A stretch of DNA of 64,000 nt from an uncultured Bacilli bacterium (GTDB taxonomy: Bacteria > Bacillota_I > Bacilli_A > RF39 > UBA660). The stretch covers positions 91,460-155,459 of the forward strand of contig CAKOSE010000001.1 in NCBI GenBank assembly GCA_934102055.1, in the 5' to 3' direction. The notes under the pieces were generated by a model, which saw only the letters and a list, made by a program, of their open reading frames with translations, had not been told where the DNA came from and did no database searches. Of the stretch, positions 34,949-45,500 are shown one piece after another (positions within the stretch are counted from its first letter, which is position 1; each line of letters begins with the position of its first letter). The position numbers and the translations under genes are program-made.

Positions 34949-37366
34949 TTACTCTTCGATTATTCTTTCATGACCTTCTATTTTTGTTATTTTTACTGCT
35001 GTACCACTTGTAAATGCATTGTTATTATTTCCTGTTTTCAAATCAAATGCACCTTGCCTATCAATAGTAGCACTAGTATCAGTTATAGTTATTCTTGCAG
35101 TTTTTATGTACAATGTCGGTATATTAGTTCCTGTAACACTTCCTCTAAAAATCGAAAAAATAATTTGCGTTTTACCATTACTATATGCTTCATCACATCC
35201 ACTATGGGCATCTTCTGTTAAGAAATAGAGCTTTATCTTTTTAAAATGGGTGATCGACTCCAACAAAGATATTCCAGTTGTTGCTCCAGTTGGATTATCA
35301 TACAAAACAGTCGGCAAATCAACATTTTCTAGTTTTTCCTTTTCTCCCAACGTAAAGTTGTTATCAGTATGAACATATTCACTATCTGATGCAAAATTGC
35401 TATCATTTATCAATTCGCTTGTTTTTGTTGGAATATAATCTACCAAATTGTATGTCATATATATTATATTTTTCACTTCATCAAAATCAAAACTAAAGGT
35501 GATTTCTTCTGATACTTCATGACTATATAAAGGGTTGTATTTATACTTATATATAGGGACAAGATTGTCATCTCCTATATCGAGATAAACCCGATAATTA
35601 CTATAGTCGTTTAATTTAGGTATTTTTATTTTATTGTATACTTTAATACCGTTTTCTGAAGTGACACCTTCTAATATTATTCTTTCTTTAACAGAGTCCA
35701 CACTTTTAATGCTTGCATTTATAGTACTTTGCACACCATTGTTATAAAATACATACCTCTTATCATTGGTAAAACTAGATAATGAAAAATTGTTTGTAAT
35801 GTACGCAACTATATCAGACATGTCATTAAATATAGCTTCCGCAACCCAACCGCCATGATGTGTCATACCTCCATAAGAAATATCATTCGATGTATAATAA
35901 ATAATACACAAACAGGTAGAAACAAAATCTCCAGTTCTTACTGGTTTCCCATTTTTTAGATATAATTCGCTTGTATAATTTCCTATTTTTATAAAGAAAT
36001 TTAGGTTTTCTGTATTTTCTTCAAAAGGAATTGACACTATTATTCTTTCATTTTCTGAAACTTCTGCAATGTTAGCAGCTTTAAAATAATAAAAATAACC
36101 AGAAGTATAACCACTTAATGAATTAATTATTTTCTTTGTAATTTTTTCTTCGAAACTTGTTTCCGTCAAAAAAGAACTATCATTTGTTAATTCACTTGTT
36201 TTTGTTGGAATACTTGGTTTGTCTGTTAAATTGTTATAACTTTTTTCATTTAATCCCGACAAAGAAAAATCATCATTATTAGGTATTTCAGATTTTAAAG
36301 CTATATTAGGTTTATCAGCCATATAAATTGGGTCTGTTTCTGTATAATTAGTTATATATCCTTTGTCGTTTGTTAAATCACTAATTTTATCAGGTACAGT
36401 TATAGTTACATCTCCAGTTTGATTATTGACACTTGTTACTTTATTTACCTCTGCCCCTGCTTCTATTCCAGCTAATTTTGTTTTTTCTTCTGTTGTAAAA
36501 TCATTAGTTGATAATCCTTTTCCTTTTTCCTTATCCACTTTTCCTGATATATCTTGATGTTCTGTTAAGTATCCTTTTTTATTTAACTCTGTTTCTGTTA
36601 TGTATTCATCTGGAATGGAATTAATAAAACCACTATCATTTGTTAAATCAGATACCTTCGTTGGAATATTAGGTTTGTTAGTTAAATCATTATAATTTCT
36701 GCTAAATAATTCTGTTTTTAAGGCAATGTTAGGCTTATCTGCTGTATATACTGGATCACTTTCACTTTCTAAATAATTACCTTTTCCTTGAATTCCAAGC
36801 TCTGACAATGTCTTATTTCCAGATAGTGTTACACCGTTAATCTTAGGTTTGTTTGCAAGCTCTGTATAATCTGTAGTGCCACCCGTACCACTACCTCCAG
36901 TAGAACTTATTACATTATCCTCTATAGTAATATTAGCACCTGCAATTAATTTGTCTTGTTTATAAGATAAATCAGAACTATTTACAAAGTCACTATCATT
37001 AACTAAATCACTTGTTTTACTAGGTATTGTCGGTTTATTTTGTAATTCGTTGTAATCAGTTGTTCCTGGCTCACCTGGAGCACCATCGTCTCCTTTTGGT
37101 CCTGGTTCTCCCTTGTCACCTTTTTCACCTTTAAACTCTCCATTGTTTACTTTTTCTTTTATTTCCTGGTAATATGCTTTTCTTTCTGCTTCATTTTCTC
37201 TTCTTTGTTTTTCAGCCTCTACATACCCAGGAATATAATTTATATCACTTGTGTCAGCTGTTACCACTTGGTTTTCACCGATAGAGGTATCTAAAGAAGA
37301 AATGTCTTTTATAGATACAATCAGTCTTTTTTCATCATCAATATTTATACTTGACATATTAAACAC
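34949..37366 (-). CDS. Tail fibre with collagen-like stretch and repeated shaft modules
   Basis: The 805-residue protein has a short N-terminal region, a collagen-like Gly-X-Y run (GEKGDKGEPGPKGDDG, about residues 79-100) and then at least five copies of a shaft module reading YNDLTNKPxIPTKxSDLTNDS, with alternating xYTADKPNIALK and TNDFTTEEKTKLAGIEAGAEV segments. The C-terminal 400 residues are unrelated and likely fold as the receptor-binding head. Such fibres are trimeric. The DNA-level similarity between modules invites recombination. The host's surface glycans are the probable receptor. Confidence 0.85.
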   Translation of the reverse strand: MFNMSSINIDDEKRLIVSIKDISSLDTSIGENQVVTADTSDINYIPGYVEAEKQRRENEAERKAYYQEIKEKVNNGEFKGEKGDKGEPGPKGDDGAPGEPGTTDYNELQNKPTIPSKTSDLVNDSDFVNSSDLSYKQDKLIAGANITIEDNVISSTGGSGTGGTTDYTELANKPKINGVTLSGNKTLSELGIQGKGNYLESESDPVYTADKPNIALKTELFSRNYNDLTNKPNIPTKVSDLTNDSGFINSIPDEYITETELNKKGYLTEHQDISGKVDKEKGKGLSTNDFTTEEKTKLAGIEAGAEVNKVTSVNNQTGDVTITVPDKISDLTNDKGYITNYTETDPIYMADKPNIALKSEIPNNDDFSLSGLNEKSYNNLTDKPSIPTKTSELTNDSSFLTETSFEEKITKKIINSLSGYTSGYFYYFKAANIAEVSENERIIVSIPFEENTENLNFFIKIGNYTSELYLKNGKPVRTGDFVSTCLCIIYYTSNDISYGGMTHHGGWVAEAIFNDMSDIVAYITNNFSLSSFTNDKRYVFYNNGVQSTINASIKSVDSVKERIILEGVTSENGIKVYNKIKIPKLNDYSNYRVYLDIGDDNLVPIYKYKYNPLYSHEVSEEITFSFDFDEVKNIIYMTYNLVDYIPTKTSELINDSNFASDSEYVHTDNNFTLGEKEKLENVDLPTVLYDNPTGATTGISLLESITHFKKIKLYFLTEDAHSGCDEAYSNGKTQIIFSIFRGSVTGTNIPTLYIKTARITITDTSATIDRQGAFDLKTGNNNNAFTSGTAVKITKIEGHERIIEE

Positions 37367-37728
37367 TACCTTTCGTTAAATACTCTTGTTACATCTTCTT
37401 CGAGCGTCATAGTTCCAGTTATTATAGTAGTTTTTACTGGCTCGGCATCAGTCAATGTAACAATTTTAAAATCAAAGTAATACGGACTATCTGATTTTAG
37501 ATAATCCGTATCTTTTGAATCGATTGTTAAATTAAATGTTTTACTATTTTCTGTTTCTTCAACTATTGCAATTCCTCGACCGAACTTTTTTGAAATTACT
37601 GGTTTATTATCTGTTTTAGAAGCTTTAACTGTGAAATAAACATCATCTATTTTTTTTGAATAATTATTTATTGTAAAATTTCTAGAATAAGTATTGCCTC
37701 TGATGAAATTGAATTCTGTTTCTAACAT
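37366..37728 (-). CDS. BppU-like small tail/fibre-base protein
   Basis: The 120-residue beta-rich protein contains FNFIRGNTYSRNFTI near its start, like the (F/T)RG(D/N)T motif of N-terminal BppU-type domains in phages of Gram-positive bacteria, which attach fibres to the tail. The protein at 38707-39123 has a related VTRGDATGI start. Its stop overlaps the fibre start by one base. Function is inferred from motif and context. Confidence 0.5.
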   Translation of the reverse strand: MLETEFNFIRGNTYSRNFTINNYSKKIDDVYFTVKASKTDNKPVISKKFGRGIAIVEETENSKTFNLTIDSKDTDYLKSDSPYYFDFKIVTLTDAEPVKTTIITGTMTLEEDVTRVFNER

Positions 37729-37737
37729 AATTCCCTC

Positions 37738-38694
37738 CTATTCGACTCTTTCCCATATTGACACAACTAAATAAGGTGGCATGTTATTATGAGCGATATT
37801 GCCTCCCTCACTATTATGCGTATGAGTAGCATTTATTTTTAATTGATTTATCTTATAGCCTGACATATTTTCAAGCTTTAAGCCTGCATGTTTTCCGCTC
37901 CAATCCTCAAAAGTCTTGCTAAATATTCCAGATGTCCCCATCACAGTATTGTGATCTTCACTATCTGTAATATCGCGAAAATTAGCATAACCAGTTAAAC
38001 TCTTGCTACCGTGATTGTGCGATGGCATTTCATTTACAGTTAACTTGTGTGATGCCTCTCCTCCAGTTGTTCCAATGGTATAATTATCTCCTGCTCCAAG
38101 TAAAAATGCATTTTTAATTTGTTGCCATTTACCTCCAAATATAACATTAGGTGACAGATTATTGGTACTTATATAAACACTACCTACAGGATATATAGTA
38201 TCTATAATTGTTTGCAAAGGGCTTATACTGTCCGATAAATCTTTGAGTTTTTCATAGACAACCTTTGTTCCTGGAGCTGTGTCATTTGTTGATGTTTCGT
38301 CTATAGTGTCAACAATTGGTAAATTGTTTGTTGTCATTTGAGTTGTTACTATCTCTAGTGTTTTACCACTTGCTATAGCTGGTGTAAATGATATTTGATA
38401 TTTTTCATCATCTTCACTTACTGTTATTGAATATTGATTTTTATTTAATCTTAAACCATTTTCAAATATTTCTATAAATGCTGTGTTTGTATACTCTTTT
38501 GGTGCATCTATAATTGTAGTTTCTCCTGTTGTGTTTACAATACTTTTATATTGATCAAAAATACTTGAAGTACCAAGGTTTGCTAGCCAGTCTTGTTCTG
38601 TTCCTTCAAAACCATTTGCTACTGCTATATCATATGCTGATAAACCTTGTTCCCCTTTAAATCCAATATAACCGTTTAATATATTTTTTTCCAT
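37738..38694 (-). CDS. Tail fibre/collar protein
   Basis: The 318-residue protein has an N-terminal fibre segment with NGFEGTEQDWLANL, a beta-strand middle (NTTGETTIIDAPKEYTN) and a C-terminal tail-collar-like domain: YPVGSVYIST, FGGKWQQI, FLLGAGDNY, TGGEASHKLTVNEMPSHNHG and NMPPYLVVSIWERVE. The MPSHNHG and closing VxxWxR patterns are standard for phage tail-collar fibres, in which histidines bind metal in the trimer. It is a probable receptor-contacting fibre. Confidence 0.87.
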   Translation of the reverse strand: MEKNILNGYIGFKGEQGLSAYDIAVANGFEGTEQDWLANLGTSSIFDQYKSIVNTTGETTIIDAPKEYTNTAFIEIFENGLRLNKNQYSITVSEDDEKYQISFTPAIASGKTLEIVTTQMTTNNLPIVDTIDETSTNDTAPGTKVVYEKLKDLSDSISPLQTIIDTIYPVGSVYISTNNLSPNVIFGGKWQQIKNAFLLGAGDNYTIGTTGGEASHKLTVNEMPSHNHGSKSLTGYANFRDITDSEDHNTVMGTSGIFSKTFEDWSGKHAGLKLENMSGYKINQLKINATHTHNSEGGNIAHNNMPPYLVVSIWERVE

Positions 38695-38706
38695 TTTTAT
38701 TCCTCC

Positions 38707-39123
38707 TTAATATTCATCAGCTTCTGGATAAACAATTATTTTTTTAGGACCTTTTTCATCGTAGCCAATAACTGTATATTTATTGTTAATAACAATGTCA
38801 TACCAATAAGTTACTGGTTTGTTAGTAAGCGGAAATTGTTTAGTTTCTAGTTCCTCTAAAGGTAATTCTGGCGTTGTGGTTTCTTTTCTGTATCCGATTT
38901 GCCTTAAGGTATAATCTTTTCTTAATATTTCTTTTTTGGTATATCCTTTTTTTTCATAGACAACAAAAGAGATAACATCATTTAATTTGATAGTCATCTC
39001 TTTCTTTTCCTTCGTTTTCATGTCTATATAAGGACAAACAAATGCTAATTTATTATTGTAAATTCCTGTTGCGTCTCCTCGTGTAACTCGTATAGTGGTT
39101 CCATCTTTATCAACTGTTATCAT
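38707..39123 (-). CDS. BppU-like tail/fibre-adaptor protein
   Basis: The 138-residue beta-rich protein begins MITVDKDGTTIRVTRGDATGIYN, with the RGD(A/T) motif seen in BppU-type domains, then KLNDVISFVVYEKKGY and a second half ending NNKYTVIGYDEKGPKKIIVYP. It most likely forms a small structural element at the fibre base. No enzymatic motif is seen. Confidence 0.5.
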   Translation of the reverse strand: MITVDKDGTTIRVTRGDATGIYNNKLAFVCPYIDMKTKEKKEMTIKLNDVISFVVYEKKGYTKKEILRKDYTLRQIGYRKETTTPELPLEELETKQFPLTNKPVTYWYDIVINNKYTVIGYDEKGPKKIIVYPEADEY

Positions 39124-39134
39124 GTTTTCCCTCC

Positions 39135-39545
39135 TTAACTTATTTTTTTGTATGCATAAATATTGGTAGTGTCAATTGTTATGTAGCCCACCAATTCATA
39201 CTTTGGATCATCAATTGTTTCTACACAAAAAAACACACTATTAATTGGTGGTGTGTAATTTGTTGCGTTTTCTTCTATCCCATCTAGTTTATTCTTATAA
39301 ATATCTGTGAAATCATTTGTTGTGAGTGTTTTATTTTCTATTTTATTAACCTTATTATTTAATGCTTCTGTTATTGCTTTGTTTGCTACTGCTTTATTTG
39401 AAGAGATGGATAACTTTGTATCCACCTCTATTTGTTTTTTTATTTCTTCTTGTTCATCTGCCACTTTCTCTATTTTATTTAAGTTATACTTCTGTTCTAG
39501 TTCCATTGGTTTTCTGGGCATGTTTATATCTTGTTTGATGTTCAT
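39135..39545 (-). CDS. Short fibre-like phage protein
   Basis: The 136-residue protein has a coiled-coil N-terminal half and then KTLTTNDFTDIYKNKLDGIEENATNYT, a shaft module also present in the large fibre at 34949-37366 (LSTNDFTTEEKTKLAGIEAGAE). The C-terminal 40 residues are beta-rich. It is probably a small tail appendage or fibre segment. Confidence 0.62.
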   Translation of the reverse strand: MNIKQDINMPRKPMELEQKYNLNKIEKVADEQEEIKKQIEVDTKLSISSNKAVANKAITEALNNKVNKIENKTLTTNDFTDIYKNKLDGIEENATNYTPPINSVFFCVETIDDPKYELVGYITIDTTNIYAYKKIS

Positions 39546-39546
39546 A

Positions 39547-42500
39547 CTACCACCTCACATATCCATTTTTTATAGTGAATTTTAATTGTTTTAATATAGC
39601 CTCAAACTCATCTGGAGTTACACTTGATTCATTTAAATAATTTACAATTTCCGCATTGCCTTCTTCGGTCTCATATCCTTGCATTTTTGCAAGGATTAAT
39701 CTGTCTTCATAATTAACATTCATTTTATTTAGATAGTTATATACTTTTCTTTTCTTACTACCGCTTATTGATTTACCATTTTTATCTTTATTAGCTTTAA
39801 AATCTTGCTTTGCATAATTTAAAAATGTGTCTGCATCCATTCCTATTGTTTGAGCTATATTTATTTTATCTTTACTATAACTATTATTATATAGTTGATA
39901 TTTAGCTTCATCTGGTAAATTTGAATCAATTATAGATTTTATTGCATGTGATTTACTTACATTGTAGTCATCATATTTATTCCAAGCACCATACATAGCT
40001 GATTGTGTTTTATAGTAAGTACCTTTTTCTCTTACTGTTAACCCTAAAGAATTTAGTGTTTCTAAATCTTTATCCTTTGGTGTGCTCCACACATCTTCGC
40101 CTTCATCATTAGTCCATTTATAAAACTCTCTATCTCCTACAATTCCATAATTATCAACATTTTCTACTTTGCTATAACTATTCATTCCCTCTTTTGCTAA
40201 TTTATTTATTTCCTCTTTTATAATTAGTGCTTTTTTAAACTTCTCACTTTTAGATAACTTGTTATTTTCTTGTACTTCACGCATTTCTTGATATAAGGCT
40301 CCCATATCGCTACTGACTGACTTCATATATTGATTTACTAATTTATCTTTATTTGTTGCTTTAGAACCGTTCGCTATCACTTTTAATTGATCGTTTTTAG
40401 TGTAAAAATTACTAACATTTTTATTATCTATTATTGAATTAGCTGTAAACTTATCTCTTAATGGTGCGAGAGCTGTTCCAATGATAGAATTGCTATCACT
40501 TTGAGCTTCATCTGTCATAACTGGTAAGAGCATGTCTCCTATACCACCAGAATATTGATCTATTACATAGTTTACCTTGTAAGGACTTATTCCTAATTTT
40601 TTGCCAATCCAGATACTAGCTTTATCTATACTGCTATCATATTGATCTCCTGCGGGTTTATCTTGTAATCTTGATGAAACTATATCTCCACCATACCATG
40701 CCTCATTTTTTGCAGCTTGATTGATGGGAGCGAAGATATTATTTGAACTTAAATCTCCAACACCAACCTGACCCCAAGCATTTTTGCCATAACTTTTAAT
40801 ATCTTCTTTTAAAGTCATTTCATTTCTTTTGCCTTCTGTTCTTTCAAGTGTCCTTCGTGCTGCACTGCCAAAGATACTTATCATTCTTCCTTTTGGTATT
40901 CTTATGAAGTCATTATCATCAGTTTTAAATAAATAATAATTATCCTTTATGTAATCTGGTAAATCATTGTAATCATCGTCATCATCAAACCATAGTGCGT
41001 TAAATAGTGCTGGAACTACTCCTAATGCTACTGCTTTAGCACTTGCACTTATAACACCTTTTGCTCCATTTTCTCCCGAAAAGTTTCTAATTAGTTTAGA
41101 AAACCCTTGTACAGAAGCATTTAAGAAAGTAAAACCATTTCTATTTAAGGCTTTTGTTATAACTCCACCACGACCAAAATTAGTTGTTACTTCTCTTGCA
41201 TTATAGAGTGCTTCCATTTGTGATGTTCCATGTTCTAAGCTAGCTAAGTATTCAGCATATCTAGGTCCCATTTCCATTATTTCATTTAATTGTGTTGTTT
41301 TTTTAACCATTGCTTTGCTTATTTTAACTGCTTTATTATTACTTGGTGTTCTTTTATTTGTTTTTGCTATATTTGATACATTGAAAACGCCACTGTCAAC
41401 ATTTTCTCCGCCCCATAGATTACCTTGACCATACATATTTAAAAATTCTTCTAAATGTTCTCCTTTTCCTGTTGTTAATTCTTTCATTGCTTTAGGATAA
41501 TTTTTAAGCCAACTTGCTCCATACTTAGAATTTAGCGGAGCATCTTGGATATCTTTTAATGGGTTTGTTATTATGAATGTTGGACTCCAAGTTGTTAGAA
41601 TATTTCTTCTGACATTACTTATTTTTTGTAGTGGTTTTGTAACAAGTGATGCTTTTTGTTCTATTTCTTTTATAGTCTTACCTATCTTATCTTCTAAACC
41701 TTCGTATAAATCTTTATCTATTTTTGCTTGTTGCATCTTTCCATTTTTATAAGATGAAAGTAGATAATTTTGTTTATCTGTAGTTAAATTATTGCCTGAT
41801 ATATTTGGATCTGTATTAGATTCAAAATCAATTGTTTTTTCTGGAATACTATCTATTATTTCATTATATAGCTGGTTCTTTCTCATGTTAGCTATTGCTG
41901 ACTGAGTTTGTCTTATCATCGCTTCTTCGAATGCAAGTAAATTTTTAGAACTGCCACCTCTTGCTGTCTTAACAGTACTTTTTGTTATTATTTTACCAGT
42001 ATCATTTGTTCTTATTGTATCTATATTTTCTATAAATGGAACATAGAAAGAGTACTTTTTATTGAAATAATCAGCAGTATCTTTTGATATTAAACCTGCT
42101 TCTGCTTGTTTGTATAGCAAGTTTTTATTATAGTTGTTAACATCCTTAGCCCATTCTTTCATTTGAGGGTAGGCTTTTTCATATTCTTTTACAAGTGTTT
42201 CTGACTCATTTAGTGGCATTAAACTACCTTTACCTTGTTTATGTCTTGATATATTAGACAAGTTAAATAGATAATCATTGAAGGCATCTGTTAGTTTTTC
42301 TTTTCTTGCTGGCTCAAATATATCCACTATACTTTTACCTATTTTCTTACCATTGTTGTCAATTTGAGCATTATTTATGTTTGTTGATATTTCTCCTTGT
42401 ACATTATTTACATGATCGGCTAATATTTTAATATTTTTATTGCCTACTTTATCGGAAAATCTATCAATTGCTTCGTTTTTGTTTGTTACTAAATATTGTA

Positions 42501-45500
42501 ATCCATGTTTTCCTTTTTCAAATTTGTCTTTTAATTGACCCAGTTTACTATCTTTTTTCACTATTGGTGCTATTTTATTCTTTTTTAGCTCAGGTTCTGC
42601 TATTGGTATTTTAGGAACATAGTTAGGATCGTTATCTTTTTTTATTATTTCTCCCATCTCTAAGTATGGTTTCATATCTTTTCTTATAGGTGCTATAGCC
42701 TTGTTGGTGTTATTACTTGTATTTGCATTAGGTGAATTATTTTTTCTTAAATCAGCCATGTTTGTACGCTTTCCAGTTGCTTTGTAATTTTTTTCTAAAT
42801 GTTCTTGCCATGTTTGATTTTCTTTAGAATATTTTGTATTTTTATCCAAAGAAAAAGAACTATTGTTTAGTTCTGAGTCATACTTTAATGTATTAGTTTC
42901 CCCTTTTTCAGTAATTTTTGGAAGCGTTTGTTTCTTCTTTTGATTCTCCATGTTTTTAGTGTATTCATTATTTTCATGATCATATATACCTCTCTCTTTT
43001 TTCAATTTGCTTCTGAAATTTCTGTCATTGTATTTCAGCAGCTCTTGTTTTATATTTTTATAATTTGGATTGTTTTTTGCAAGTTCTGGTAATATTATAT
43101 CATTTAACTCTTGTTGTGTGAATTCTGAATATATTTTTGATTCATGAGAAATAATTTCTCCCAAATTGCTATTTCTATCTTTTTCCCTTATTTGCGTTCC
43201 TCTACTATGTTTGTTATAATGTTCCTTATACTGAATATAATGATTAATTTCATGAAGCAATGTTCCTTTGTAATTTGCTTGGTTTTTAACCCAAAAATTA
43301 TTAAGATATATACCTTTTGAAAGTGCTTTTGGATTATATGCGCCATATGCATAAACATTTTCCCCAAAGTCAACGGTTTTTATTTTTAAATTTTTAAGTT
43401 CTGGATATGCTTTGTATAACAAATCATGTTTAAATATATCTCCTAATTTATAAGTTTTATTTTGCTCTAATACTTTTGTTAACTTTGCATCTTTATCACT
43501 TATTAATGTTCCCCAATCTCCATACTTGGTTTTAAACCAACCTGTGATTTGTTTTGACTTAATATTTGTATCTTCTAAATTTTGTTGGCTCTCTTTATGA
43601 ATATTCTTTGCTTCTTTTTGATTTTTATAAAGATTTTTGTATTCTCTTGTATTGCTTTCTTTAGATAATTTTTTTGCACCTTTTGTGCCGATTGTGAGAT
43701 ATTTTTCCTCTTTGTTCAAATTATTATTTTGTGTTCTGTAAGCTTCTTCCCATTTGTTTTTTAAGTCTTTGATAAACAAATCTTCTTTTGAATTACCTGT
43801 TATTTTATTGGTAATAGAAATTATTTTATCATACATTTTTTTGAATATATTAGGTTTTTTAGTGGATAGATTTAATATAAAGTCTTGATTACCTAATAAT
43901 TGTCCTGAAATGTCTGCTAATACTTCATCTGATACATCTTCTGTTTCATATGTTTTCTTTAGTTCATTTAGTGCTGTATCAAATTTTTTATTTTTCTTTG
44001 CATAGTCCATAACTAAATTTTTCATTTTATCTGTTTCTATTGCATGTGTTATCTCATGAGTTAATAGAAATTCTACTGTTCTATTTGAATTAGGATTTAA
44101 TTTTATATCTACTTCTCCATTTTCATTGGTAGTTATTCTTCCTGCTACTTCTTTACCAGTTTTTGTTTTTATATTTGGATCAAGTGTTATGTTATAGTTT
44201 TTATCTCTTATTACTTTTTCTATAGTATCTATAGCACTTTTACTATCTTCACTTTCGTTCCAATACTGCTTTGCACTATCTTTGAAACTTTTTACTTTTA
44301 ATTCTTTTTCGTATGATTTTTGTATAGCACTATCATCAGACCTTAATACATTGCTCATTTTGGCTTGTAATTCTTGTTTTGAAGTACTGTTCTCCAAACT
44401 CTTTATTTGGTCTTCTAAGGTAGTTTTTTTAGCCTTTAACTCATCATACTCTTTTACAGTTAATTCACTTATTTTTTTAGAGTCTAATTTTTGTATTTGT
44501 TTTTTTAAGTCGTTTAATTTTGTTTCTTCTTGTTTATACTTATTGTACTCATTTTCTGCGAATACACTTTCTATAGTATCTATACTTATATTACCATTTT
44601 GTAAATCCTCTTGGATTTCTTTTTTTATTTTGCTTTTTTCTTCTTTTGTTAACTTAGTTCCCTTTGCTTCTAGTTCTTGTATTCTATTGTTATATTCCTT
44701 TTCTGAAACTAAATTTTCTCTATATAATTTATTATCTTTTAACTTAAAATCTGTTCCATATTTTTTGTTTACTTTATTTATGTTTTTTTCTAGTTTACTA
44801 ATGTCATAACTTGTCTTACCTTCGGTTAACCCCATAGTCATTAATGTTGATAAGGCTGTTAAACCAACATCTTCAAGTTCTACACTATTTAAGGCTTCTC
44901 CTAGAGAGTTATATTTTCCAAGTGTTAGGTGTTCGTTAATAGGATCTAATAATGTTTGAGCTTCTTCTTCTACTAGTTCAGAAACAGCATGAGAGGCAAA
45001 ATAACTTGCTCCTTTATTTTTGAACACTTTATCGGTTAATTTTTTTATATTTTTAGATAATGGAGAACTCTTGCCTCCTAGTGTTTTTGTTATACCCCCC
45101 ATCGCTTTGCCCAATCCTGTTTCCAGAGTAGCATTTATTATTGCATATTTTTCTGCTTCTTCTTGACTATAACCCTCCAATAACTTATCGTTTTGTGCTG
45201 AATTAAAAGAGGTAGCCCATGTTGTCGCTGGACCAAGTACAGTACCTGCAACTGGGATAGCTGATGTCAAGAGTGATGGGAGCATAGCACCTACTGACTC
45301 TAATGCACCTTGGTAGGCTTTTCCAATAAAACCAGAATTCCCAGCTACTTTTTGTGTTTTCAATTGAGTATATGATGGCAATGATACGACATTTCCGTTT
45401 TCATCCTTATAACTTCTTGGACTAAGACCTTTTTCCAAACCTGATAGTATTGCATTAAAGGGATTTATTTTATCAAGTATATCTAACTCTTCGTTATCTA

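Noticed and set aside
44282..44809. 175-residue plus-strand frame inside the giant virion protein gene
   Set aside because: It lies opposite a conserved, well-supported coding region and its Phe/Ser/Leu-rich product is what the reverse of a Lys/Glu-rich coiled coil gives.
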